DNA of 64,000 nt from DAOPZC01 sp035353175. GTDB taxonomy: Bacteria; Verrucomicrobiota; Kiritimatiellia; RFP12; UBA1067. The notes under the pieces are model-generated. The model worked only from the letters and a program-made list of their open reading frames with translations. It did not search any database and had not been told where the DNA came from. Each line of letters begins with the position of its first letter. Position 1 is the first letter of the stretch. The position numbers and the translations under genes were made by a program. The stretch spans positions 1 through 64,000 of the forward strand of contig DAOPZC010000006.1 in NCBI GenBank assembly GCA_035353175.1, in the 5' to 3' direction. This document shows, one piece after another, positions 42,452-50,565 of this stretch.

Positions 42452-42502
42452 GGCGCGGCGGTGCGCGTGACCGTCGCGGGCGACGCGCTGAAGCTGGCGT
42501 GA
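42452..42502 (+). pseudogene. Relic of a second clpB 3' end
   Basis: This short stretch, nine bases after the permease stop, translates as GAAVRVTVAGDALKLA followed by TGA. The real ClpB ends GATVRVTVSGGALRIA. Eleven of 16 residues match, with conservative changes at others, and the DNA is also similar (GTGCGCGTGACCGTC is identical). No upstream clpB coding sequence remains. It looks like the leftover of an old clpB duplication, or of the original clpB end displaced when the permease gene arrived. Confidence 0.6.
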
Positions 42503-42506
42503 ATGC

Positions 42507-44609
42507 TCACTCGGCGGCGAGCGACAGCCCGCGGCCGCGCAGGTAGAGCGGGTCGGGCGAGAGCGTCACCCGCTCCGCGCGGCGCAGCGGCGCGCCCATC
42601 AGGTCTGTGCCCTGCGCCGCCTGTCCCGCCACGCGGCAGCTCCGCTCGCCCGCGGCCGTCCACGCGACCAGCAGCTCCTCGCCGTCCGCGAACGCGTAGC
42701 GCGCCGTCCAGAGGCCGCCGGCCTCGGCCAGCGACCGGAAGGTCGCGCCGTCCGTGAGGCGGATCCAGGTGGCGAGCGCCACGGCCGCCGGCTTGGGCGC
42801 GCAGTTCAGTTTTTGATGCCGCACCACGCCGAAGTTGTTCTCGTTGTAGCCGCGGTCCAGCCCGTCGTCCTTGAAGTCGTACCAGAAGAGCTTGCCCACG
42901 CGGCCACAGCACTGCAGGCCGATGGCCGTGCGCACCGCGTGGCGCGCCTGCTCGGCCGGCGAGCTCCCGCGCGCGTCGAGCTGCGTCGGATAGCCGATCT
43001 CCGTGACCCACGCCGGGCTCTTGACGCCGGCCTCCGCCAAGCGCGACGCGATCCGGCTGACCTCGCCCGCGAGATCAGACTCCTCCGGCGGCCGCGGGTA
43101 GCGGTAGGGATGGATCGACCACGCGTCCATCGCATCGGGGCCCGAAGTGCCGACCGCGCCCACCAGATTTTCGATGACGTGCGTGCCGTATTCGCCACCC
43201 ATGCCGACCACCGTCACATCGGGGAACGCCTGCTTCACCGCCGCGTAGACCGGTTTGAGCAGGCGGCCGTAGGCGGGTCCGTCGTGCACGCCGGGGCGGC
43301 CGCGCATGCCGCAGCCGCCGCACCACTCGTTCCAGACCTCAAACTGGCTGACCTGCCCGCGCGTCGCGCGCGTGAGCTCCACCGCATAAGCCGCAAAGGC
43401 TGCGATCGCCGCGTCGGAGTTGGGGAAGCCGTTGTTGTCGTAGAGGGGGTTGGCGTAGTCGTAGATCAGCAGCGGACGCATCGGGAGCGTTTGCGCGTGC
43501 CGCAGGAACTTGGCCGCGAGTTCGGGCATGGCGTACTGCCCCTTGGCCTTTTCGAAATCGCGCCACGAGATCTCGTCGCGGAACTGGTCGATGCCGTAGC
43601 GCCGCAGCAGCGTCATCGACTCCAGCGGGTAGGAGCCGTGGCCGAAGTGCGTGCACATCCCCAGGAAATCGGAGGCCGCCGCCACGCGCCCGCCCGGCAG
43701 CGCCGCGCACGGGAAGGTGACTGTCTCGAGCGTCTCGTCGCCCGACAGCAGCTCGAAGGTCCAGAGGAAGTAGCCCGGCCTGTCCAGCGTGAAGCTCGCC
43801 TCCGTGTCCGCCGCGCGGCCTTGCCCGGCAGCCACGCCGGTGCCCCAGTAGTCCTCCAGGCGCCAGCGGATGCGCTCGCCGGCGCCGCTGGCCTTCAGCG
43901 GGACCCGCTCGCCGACCGCGTAGACGTTGCCGAAGACCGGGTTCACGGTTTGCAGCTTGAGCAAGGCGCCCGACGGCCGCCGCTTATCCAGCACGGCCAC
44001 GTCGTCCAGCCAAAGCGCGCCCTGCCCGCTGAACTCGCGCGCGGGCCGGTCGATCAGAATGCCGCCCAGCCGGCAGGGATAGTCCAGGTGCTGGTTGCCG
44101 TCGCCGCCCCAAGCCAGGCTCTGCGTGTTGAGCGCCACGGCGACGAACTGCCAGCCGGCCTTGCGCGTCTCGCACAGCAGGTCGAGCTGGTGCGTCTCCC
44201 CGCTCGGGTCGATCATGCGGACCTTGTAATGGAAGGGCGTTCCGTCGCTCTTGAGCCAGAAGCCGAGCCCCATCCCGGTTTTTTCGACGGTCACTGGGCT
44301 TTCGAGCTGCACATACTCGAAGTCCCGGTTGCCCTCAAAGGTGTAGGCGACCTTCAGGGCCGCCGCGCCGCGGCGGGGTTCGGACGTGTCGCGGCTGACG
44401 GCGGCGGCCGCGTTCTGCTTGCCTTTCGACGCGCGCCACTTCAAGTCCGCCGCTTCGAAATCGTCCACGGTCTTCGAGGAGAGGAACAGCGACGCCGCGG
44501 TCGGGTCCGCCGGTACGCAGGGAACCTCCTGCCAGAGCGGCGCGCCGTCCGCCAGAACCCCCGCCGCCGCACACATGAGAAACAACCCGGTCCATCCGTC
44601 AGGCTTCAT
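42507..44609 (-). CDS. Exported clan GH-A glycoside hydrolase (GH39-like)
   Basis: This 700-residue protein has a signal peptide (cleavage near GVLADG) and GGGGGAG upstream. An N-terminal carbohydrate-binding-like beta domain (about 45-210, starting TVDDFEAADLKW) and an Ig-like spacer (225-300) precede a TIM barrel. The acid/base is Glu428 in FEVWNEW and the nucleophile is Glu537 in AWVTEIGYPTQ, on strands 4 and 7 as in clan GH-A. The closest recognisable families are GH39 and GH5-like; I cannot assign one. A C-terminal beta domain follows. It is transcribed divergently from a GH97 gene, suggesting joint use of a plant or host glycan. Confidence 0.85.
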   Translation of the reverse strand: MKPDGWTGLFLMCAAAGVLADGAPLWQEVPCVPADPTAASLFLSSKTVDDFEAADLKWRASKGKQNAAAAVSRDTSEPRRGAAALKVAYTFEGNRDFEYVQLESPVTVEKTGMGLGFWLKSDGTPFHYKVRMIDPSGETHQLDLLCETRKAGWQFVAVALNTQSLAWGGDGNQHLDYPCRLGGILIDRPAREFSGQGALWLDDVAVLDKRRPSGALLKLQTVNPVFGNVYAVGERVPLKASGAGERIRWRLEDYWGTGVAAGQGRAADTEASFTLDRPGYFLWTFELLSGDETLETVTFPCAALPGGRVAAASDFLGMCTHFGHGSYPLESMTLLRRYGIDQFRDEISWRDFEKAKGQYAMPELAAKFLRHAQTLPMRPLLIYDYANPLYDNNGFPNSDAAIAAFAAYAVELTRATRGQVSQFEVWNEWCGGCGMRGRPGVHDGPAYGRLLKPVYAAVKQAFPDVTVVGMGGEYGTHVIENLVGAVGTSGPDAMDAWSIHPYRYPRPPEESDLAGEVSRIASRLAEAGVKSPAWVTEIGYPTQLDARGSSPAEQARHAVRTAIGLQCCGRVGKLFWYDFKDDGLDRGYNENNFGVVRHQKLNCAPKPAAVALATWIRLTDGATFRSLAEAGGLWTARYAFADGEELLVAWTAAGERSCRVAGQAAQGTDLMGAPLRRAERVTLSPDPLYLRGRGLSLAAE

Positions 44610-44699
44610 TTGATCTCCCCCTGCTTGGTTTGGTCCCCACTATAGCAGGCGTTTCGGCGCAGAAGCAACGGGTCCTTTCCGGAGGCGCGTGGGCCGTGC

Positions 44700-44705
44700 T
44701 ATACT
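44700..44705 (+). promoter_or_regulatory. -10 box of GH97 gene, possibly leaderless
   Basis: TATACT (five of six) ends 7 nt before the ATG at 44713, so transcription would start at or beside the initiation codon. No Shine-Dalgarno sequence is present. The -35 region (44677-44682, TTCCGG) is poor. Confidence 0.4.
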
Positions 44706-44712
44706 GGCGCGC

Positions 44713-46677
44713 ATGAAAACTGCCCGAAGCCCGTTCCTCTTGCCGCTGTCCGGATTCGCCTTCCTCCTGACCTCTTCGCTTTTCGCGGCGCAGACGCTCG
44801 TGTCGCCCGACGGCGCGGTCAAGATCCTGTTCGACCTGCGCGACGGCCAGCCCGTGTACTCGCTGACGTTCGGCGACAAGCCGGTCCTGGAGTCCGCCCC
44901 GCTCGGCGTGGAGTTGAAGGACGCCTTCCGCGGCGGGTTCACGGCCGACGAGACCGGGTTCGGCGACGGCGACAGCGAGTGGAAGCCCGTCTGGGGCGAG
45001 CGCGCCTCGATCCCGGACCGCTACAGAAGCATGACAATCGCGCTCAAGGAGAAGGACGCCCGCGGCCGCGTCTGCGAGATCGAGCTGCGCGCGTACAACG
45101 AGGGGCTCGCCTTCCGCTGCCGCCTGCCGTTCGCGGCCGAGGCTACGTGGGCGATCGCCCGCGAGGCCACCGAGTTCCGTTTCCCGCAGGGCAGCGCCGC
45201 GTTCGCCATCGCGGGCACGGAAGACACCTTCCCGCAAGAGCCGATCCCGCTGTCCGACCTGCCCAAGTCCGCCATGGTGCCCTTCACCGTGCGCCTGCCG
45301 GACGGACGCTACGCGTCGGTGCTGGAGGCCTTTGTGGTCGGCTATCCGCGCAGCAAGATCGAGAAGCGCGACGGCGGCGCGCTCGGCATCGCCCTGCAGG
45401 GCAAGGCCGAAGGCCGCGGCGATTTCACGACGCCGTGGCGGGCGGTCCTGGTCGCCACGAACGAGGCGCAGCTCGTCGAGCGCGAGTATCTCGTGCTCAA
45501 CCTCAACCCGCCCTGCGCCGTCGCCGACCCCTCGTGGATCAAGCCGGGACTGACGGTCTCGGACCACTACAACTGCATGCTCAAGATGCCTGAGCTGAAA
45601 CAGGTGATCGACGTGGCGCACACCAACGGCTTCCGCTACCTCCAGCTCGACTGGGGCTGGTACGGCACCGAGTGGCCGTGGAACGACGCCGACCGCAAGA
45701 AATTCCTGGAGGTCAACCCCTCTTGGTCGAACGACCTCGGCTGGGTCGCCAACACCTACGCCGACCCCACGAAAGTGGCCAAGGGCCGCGTGCCTTACCG
45801 TCCGGACTGGAAGGACGCCCACACCGTCGTGGACCTCGACATCCCCGAGCTGGTGAAGTATGCCCGCGAGCGCAACATGGGCGTCTGCCTCTACATGCAC
45901 GGCGACGTGCTGCGCGCGCACGACATGGACAAGCTCTTCGCCCTCTACCGCTCTTGGGGCCTCGCGGGGCTCAAGCCCGGCTTCGTGCGCTACGGCGGCG
46001 CCGAGCAGAGCGACTGGATCAGGAAGATGGTGGAGGCCGCCGCGCGCCACCAGCTCTGGCTCTGCGTGCACGACGCCCACGTGCCGGACGGCATGGAGCG
46101 CACCTATCCCAATCTGATGATCAACGAGGGCGGCGGCGGGCAGGAGGGCAACCACCCCGTGCGCCAGGACGTGGTGATGCCGTTCACGCGCTGCCTGGCC
46201 GGCCCCTTCGACTACACGCCGCACGTCTACCACAAGGGCAAGAGCCACGCGCACGCGCTCGCCTTTTTCGTGGTGTATCACGGCCCGACCACCGTCGTGC
46301 GCGGCGGCATCAAGGAGTTCGCCTCGACCGGACCGAACCGCGTCGGCCCCGAGGCGGAGTTCATGCGCCGCGTGCCGATGAACTGGGACGAGACGCGCGT
46401 GCTGGACGCGAAGGTCGGCCACCACATCGTCACGGCGCGCCGCAGCGGCAGCACGTGGTTCATCGGCGGCATGACCGGCGATGCGGCCTACACGGCGCCG
46501 CTCAAGCTCGATTTCCTGCCGCCCGGCAAGAGCTTCACCGCCACGGTCTTCCGCGACGGCGAGGCCGAGACCGACGGGTTCCGCCCGGCCGTCAAGGAGG
46601 TGCGCCAGGTCAAGGCCGGCGACAGCCTCAACCTCGCCATGGCCCGGGCCGGCGGCCTGGCCGTGATCATCGAGTGA
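44713..46677 (+). CDS. GH97-family alpha-glycosidase
   Basis: This 654-residue protein has a signal peptide (cleavage near LFAAQT) and so is periplasmic or outer-membrane associated. The three-part GH97 layout is seen: an N-terminal beta-sandwich (about 27-270, SPDGAVKILFDLRDGQPVYS), a catalytic TIM barrel (about 275-550, including YLQLDWGWYG, YPNLMINEGGGGQEGN and MPFTRCLAGPFDYTP) and a C-terminal beta domain. GH97 enzymes are Ca-dependent alpha-glucosidases (inverting) or alpha-galactosidases (retaining). The retaining nucleophile Asp position in the GVKVDF-type motif appears to be Gly here (LKPGF, 420-424), favouring an inverting, alpha-glucosidase-like enzyme; Glu472 and Glu478 are candidate acid/base residues. 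That reading needs alignment. Confidence 0.88.
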   Translation: MKTARSPFLLPLSGFAFLLTSSLFAAQTLVSPDGAVKILFDLRDGQPVYSLTFGDKPVLESAPLGVELKDAFRGGFTADETGFGDGDSEWKPVWGERASIPDRYRSMTIALKEKDARGRVCEIELRAYNEGLAFRCRLPFAAEATWAIAREATEFRFPQGSAAFAIAGTEDTFPQEPIPLSDLPKSAMVPFTVRLPDGRYASVLEAFVVGYPRSKIEKRDGGALGIALQGKAEGRGDFTTPWRAVLVATNEAQLVEREYLVLNLNPPCAVADPSWIKPGLTVSDHYNCMLKMPELKQVIDVAHTNGFRYLQLDWGWYGTEWPWNDADRKKFLEVNPSWSNDLGWVANTYADPTKVAKGRVPYRPDWKDAHTVVDLDIPELVKYARERNMGVCLYMHGDVLRAHDMDKLFALYRSWGLAGLKPGFVRYGGAEQSDWIRKMVEAAARHQLWLCVHDAHVPDGMERTYPNLMINEGGGGQEGNHPVRQDVVMPFTRCLAGPFDYTPHVYHKGKSHAHALAFFVVYHGPTTVVRGGIKEFASTGPNRVGPEAEFMRRVPMNWDETRVLDAKVGHHIVTARRSGSTWFIGGMTGDAAYTAPLKLDFLPPGKSFTATVFRDGEAETDGFRPAVKEVRQVKAGDSLNLAMARAGGLAVIIE

Positions 46678-46679
46678 CG

Positions 46680-46883
46680 CCGGCCGAGGCCGGTGTCCGC
46701 GCAGCAGCATGCGCGGGACGCGCATGCCACTTCCGGCAGGCCGTTCTCTGTGCCTCAGCTTGGCCGAGTCAGCCGTTGCCTGACCCGGTCGGGCGCTCAC
46801 GCCGTGAGCGCCGGTTTGGTGGGTACGTCGGAAGACGACCTGCGAGTCGTTTGTAGATGGGCATTCGGTGCCCTCGCGCGAGG
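46680..46883. repeat. Cluster of GC-rich palindromes
   Basis: Directly after the GH97 stop lie four palindromes: CCGGCC-GA-GGCCGG (46680-46693), GCATGCGC-GGGAC-GCGCATGC (46707-46727, 8-bp arms), GGCGCTCAC-GCC-GTGAGCGCC (46792-46812, 9-bp arms) and CCTCGCGCGAGG (46872-46883). The arrangement resembles a mosaic of dispersed hairpin repeats (BIME-like). The second hairpin shares its loop size and CCAC flank with the one at 11957. Confidence 0.55.
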
Positions 46884-47093
46884 TCCCTCAGGCGGGGTGG
46901 GCTGGGCCGCTTGCCCCTGCGCGGTGTGAATCGTTCCGGTCCGGAGCTCGCATCCCGATGTTTTTTTCCGAAGTCATAATAAAAATATTTGCTTGTGTGG
47001 GTTTGTATGTAAATGTTAATTTATTCTTGTGTTTGAAGACTCGTTGGTTCCAGACGGGTTCAGGTTGTCTGGGGTCATGGAAACGGATGCACG
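46884..47093. other. Non-coding gap with AT-rich leader
   Basis: No gene is supported here. GC-rich DNA gives way at about 46960 to an AT-rich stretch reaching 47040, with several TTG and TAAT words. This probably holds the promoter of the two-gene operon at 47094-50471, but no single -35/-10 pair stands out. Confidence 0.4.
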
Positions 47094-47693
47094 ATGAACG
47101 CCTATGTGAAGAAAATCTGGACCGTTCCCTTTCTGCTGTTGAGGGCCTGTGTGTTGTCCGCAAGCGAGCAGCCCCTTGAATATCAGCCGCTGCGGCTGAA
47201 AGCGATGGACTGCCAGGTGCAGGTTCCCGTGACGTGGTCCGTCTATGATCAGTCCCGCCCTGGGGCCGGCGCGTGGGTCATTACGCCGGACGATCTGACT
47301 CTGGCCGACTATAAGACCGGCATCAAGATCGATGCGCTGGCGCAGGTTCAGAGCCAGACCGGGGTCAAAGCGTCGAAGTGGGTGGCGGCCAGGGTTGATG
47401 ACAAATCGGCGTCGTTGCCGGTCCTGGGTTCAGAAACGGGACCCACAAACGACTATTTTCAGGTCAGGCGTTTGGTCACCGAAGAGGTCTACAGTCCGGG
47501 GCGGACGGAATATGCGACCTACCGGACGATCTATACCTGGTACTGGAATGACCGGCACGATGTGGTCATCTGCATGGTGGCCCGTACGCCCAAGAAGGAA
47601 TGGGCGTCGATGTCGGCCGTTCTTGAGAAGGTCGGCCGACTGGATGTGGATGTGCCGGCGTGGGAAAAGAAGCTCGCGACAATCCAGGAGTAA
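47094..47693 (+). CDS. Exported protein of unknown function
   Basis: This 199-residue protein has a signal peptide (basic start, hydrophobic segment, cleavage near VLSASEQ). The ribosome site is weak. The mature domain has alternating beta and alpha segments (LRLKAMDCQVQVPVTWSVY, then TIYTWYWNDRHDVVICMVA) somewhat like small PsbP/Mog1-type folds that take a protein sequence such as 'quality control lipoprotein' domains, but I cannot assign a family. It precedes the 924-residue exported protein by 3 nt and is surely co-transcribed, so the two probably act together. Confidence 0.75.
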   Translation: MNAYVKKIWTVPFLLLRACVLSASEQPLEYQPLRLKAMDCQVQVPVTWSVYDQSRPGAGAWVITPDDLTLADYKTGIKIDALAQVQSQTGVKASKWVAARVDDKSASLPVLGSETGPTNDYFQVRRLVTEEVYSPGRTEYATYRTIYTWYWNDRHDVVICMVARTPKKEWASMSAVLEKVGRLDVDVPAWEKKLATIQE

Positions 47694-47696
47694 GCC

Positions 47697-50471
47697 ATGA
47701 AAAGGAAATCGCTGATCGCCGGATGGACAAAAGTAGCCCTTTCCCTGTTTTTGGTGGTGGGCGCCGTCGCCCGGCTTCAGGCCATTGAGGGCGTTCAGGA
47801 ACTGGAGCCCTACAAACTGTGGCTGGATGGGCTGGTGCTCCATCGCAGCACGATGTCGCCGGAGGCTCAGAACCTGGGATGGATGATCAAGGAGAACGGC
47901 CTGCAGAAGCTCAGCCGGTCGGCAACGGGCGAGACCGCTTATACCTATTACAACAACAGGGCCGGCTTCGATTTCGTGGTGTATCTCGACTGCTGGAAAG
48001 TGAACCGCTACGCCCGCACGAGCAATACCGTCGGCTACCGCGTCGGCGTGGATTATGCCGGGCCGATCATTTCAAGCGAGCGGGCTGAAGTGGCCAAGGT
48101 CAACAAGCCTTACGCGTACCAGATCACGGCCACGGGCGCGCCAACTAAACTCCAGGCCGCGAATCTGCCTGAGGGGCTGTCCGTCGATTCCAACGGTTTG
48201 ATTCAAGGCACGCCGGTCAAGACCGGCAAATACCTGATCACGCTCTATGCGGAGAACAACCGTGACTGGACCACGGCGACGCTGCGGTTGGATGTCGTCA
48301 GCGGAAACAACGGTGGCGGCATGCTCGATTTCCACACCCTGGTGCTGGATGAAAACTATGTGGTCACCCGCACCCACGGGGATGGGCCATACGGTGGCGA
48401 CTTGACAATGATTGTTAAACGTAACGGAACACAAGTGCTCGGACGCAATGCATTGGGTGATACCCGTTACAAATATTACATGAACTACTCGGGCTACACG
48501 TACACTATACACCTGGAGTATCTGGGGCAACGTGTGTCCAACATCGTGACTTACACTCCGCCGAATGCCGTCTACAGCGTCTGTATTACGAGCGCCGGCA
48601 CCCACTCCGGTATCGCCGGTGAGCCGATCACGCCCTATGTGATCACGACCGATCAGCCCTGCAACCAATTTTCCGCTGCCGGCTTGCCCTCGGGCCTCGA
48701 GGTCACGGCCACGGGCACGATTGTCGGCGTGCCGACCGAGTATGGCCTCTTTCCCGTAACCCTGTCGGCCAGCGGAGCGGGCGGGGTGGCGACCAAGACG
48801 GTGACGTTCAACATCCAGCAGGGGAGCGACGACTACACCACCAAATATCGCCTGTCCATCGACGAACAGCACGTGGTGACCCGTACGGCGGGTGAGCAGC
48901 CCGGCCTGGTCTGGGTGGTCCGGGTCAACGGCAACCAGGAGGTGGTCCTCCGCAGCGCAGCGGGCGAGTCGACCTTCAGCTACAGTTCCGAGAAGAAGGA
49001 CGAGCACATCCAGATCCGGCTCGAAGCCTGGATCAAGGGCAAATATCGGCCGGTCTCGAACACCGTCACGTATACTTCGGACGGAACGCCGGAAGAAGCC
49101 CCCGTCTTTTCGATGGAGGATTCCTACAGCTGCTATCGGGGAAGCGCCATCGACCCCATTCTGGTCCAGGTGTCGGGGAACCCGACCACCCTCACGGTGA
49201 AGAACCTTCCGGCCGGACTCGCTTACGACAGCGCTTTGAAAACGATCAAAGGCACCCCGACGACCGCGGGCACAAACACCTCTTCCATCACCGCCGCCAA
49301 CGCCTTTGGCACGACCACGCTCGCCCTGACGTTTGAGGTCCTGCCGGATACGCGGGTTGCGGTTGAGGAGCGCTTCCGCCTCACGGTGCTGCCGAGTTTC
49401 AACATCAAGCGCACGTTCGGGACCGCCGATTCGCTGCGCTGGGTGGTGTGCCGGAACGGACAGCGGGTCTATGAGTATCCGGATGCCGGAAAAATCGTCT
49501 TCAACTATGGACGACACGACAAGCCGGGCGAATTCGTCGTGTTCCTTGAGGCCTTTGTGGATGGTGAGACCGTCAGAGTCTCCAACTATGTGGGCTACCG
49601 CACGTTCGGAAACGAACGGGCCCCCGTGCTGCTGAATGACCGGAAATTCACGCTGCAGACCGGCGTTGCGGTCAGCATCGCGTTGCAAGCGACCGGCGAG
49701 CCGGTCGCTTATGCGGCAGACCGGCTCCCGGCCGGACTGGCCCTGAACAGCGCAACCGGTCTGATCTCCGGCACACCGAGCCAAGTCGGCCTTTGCGAGA
49801 CGGCGCTCGCCATCACGGGCGCGGAAGGTGTATCCGAGACGCCGGTCATCTTCGAAACGGTGGCGCCGATGAGCACCGACACCTACCTGAAACGGTATGT
49901 CGTGGAGCTTGACGACCTGAACCGCATGACCCGCTCCCCGGGAACGGATATGGGGCTGACCTGGGTCATCGCCAAAGACGGACAGGTTGTGCTGATCCGC
50001 AATGCCAAGGACGAACTCACGTACACGTACGTCAAGAACTATATACCGGGTGTCTACACTTGCTATTTGCAGGCCTATATCAGCGGGGCGTACCGTCAGG
50101 TCTCCAACAAAGTGACCTATACCGTGGAAGCCCACTCTGATTTCAGCGGAGACGGATTCCCGAATCTGGTTGAACACGCCATGGGTACCCGGGCCGGCAC
50201 GGAGCCGCACGGCGTCACCCCGGACTTGGTGAGAGTCATCAAAGAGGGTGGCTTCACCTATCTCACGTATCGGTACTCCGTGAACACCGAAGCCCAGGAC
50301 GTCGGCCTGTATGTAGACTGCGCGAAGACGCTCGGAAACTGGACCCGGACCGCCCCGGTCAGCGTGTCGATCGTCTCGGCCGACGAGAACCACGAGGTCC
50401 GCGACGCGGTCTTCCGCTTTGATCAGGACTGTGGCTTTCTGCGCCTGGTGGCCGAGCGCATTGGCGAATAA
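47697..50471 (+). CDS. Exported protein alternating He_PIG Ig domains with an unknown repeat
   Basis: This 924-residue protein has a signal peptide (cleavage near RLQAIEG); AGGAG in the end of the preceding gene supports the start. Five copies of an unrecognised ~80-residue module (about 38-115, 210-290, 382-463, 555-638, 726-810) share the pattern Y.L..D..HVVTRT.G, W.V...NGQ.V..R.A, TY.Y and YR.VSN.VTYT. They alternate with four He_PIG-type Ig domains (motif LPAGL....G.I.GTP...G). A segment SGDGFPNLVEHAMGT precedes the shared C-terminal module (GLYVDCAKTLGNW to GFLRLVAER). A secreted or surface adhesin-like protein is likely. Confidence 0.88.
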   Translation: MKRKSLIAGWTKVALSLFLVVGAVARLQAIEGVQELEPYKLWLDGLVLHRSTMSPEAQNLGWMIKENGLQKLSRSATGETAYTYYNNRAGFDFVVYLDCWKVNRYARTSNTVGYRVGVDYAGPIISSERAEVAKVNKPYAYQITATGAPTKLQAANLPEGLSVDSNGLIQGTPVKTGKYLITLYAENNRDWTTATLRLDVVSGNNGGGMLDFHTLVLDENYVVTRTHGDGPYGGDLTMIVKRNGTQVLGRNALGDTRYKYYMNYSGYTYTIHLEYLGQRVSNIVTYTPPNAVYSVCITSAGTHSGIAGEPITPYVITTDQPCNQFSAAGLPSGLEVTATGTIVGVPTEYGLFPVTLSASGAGGVATKTVTFNIQQGSDDYTTKYRLSIDEQHVVTRTAGEQPGLVWVVRVNGNQEVVLRSAAGESTFSYSSEKKDEHIQIRLEAWIKGKYRPVSNTVTYTSDGTPEEAPVFSMEDSYSCYRGSAIDPILVQVSGNPTTLTVKNLPAGLAYDSALKTIKGTPTTAGTNTSSITAANAFGTTTLALTFEVLPDTRVAVEERFRLTVLPSFNIKRTFGTADSLRWVVCRNGQRVYEYPDAGKIVFNYGRHDKPGEFVVFLEAFVDGETVRVSNYVGYRTFGNERAPVLLNDRKFTLQTGVAVSIALQATGEPVAYAADRLPAGLALNSATGLISGTPSQVGLCETALAITGAEGVSETPVIFETVAPMSTDTYLKRYVVELDDLNRMTRSPGTDMGLTWVIAKDGQVVLIRNAKDELTYTYVKNYIPGVYTCYLQAYISGAYRQVSNKVTYTVEAHSDFSGDGFPNLVEHAMGTRAGTEPHGVTPDLVRVIKEGGFTYLTYRYSVNTEAQDVGLYVDCAKTLGNWTRTAPVSVSIVSADENHEVRDAVFRFDQDCGFLRLVAERIGE

Positions 50472-50529
50472 CGCGTCCTTTCAGGTAACGGCTAGGCTGT
50501 GATCCAAGCCGCCCGGCGCGCCCGCGCGC

Positions 50530-50557
50530 TTGTTCCCGGGGCGCGGTGTGGTATACT
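50530..50557 (+). promoter_or_regulatory. Promoter of aspA, nearly leaderless
   Basis: TTGTTC (50530-50535) is followed after 16 nt by TATACT (50552-50557, five of six). The -10 box ends 8 nt before the ATG at 50566, so the transcript would start within about two bases of the initiation codon. No Shine-Dalgarno sequence is seen. Confidence 0.5.
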
Positions 50558-50565
50558 TGTGCGCC

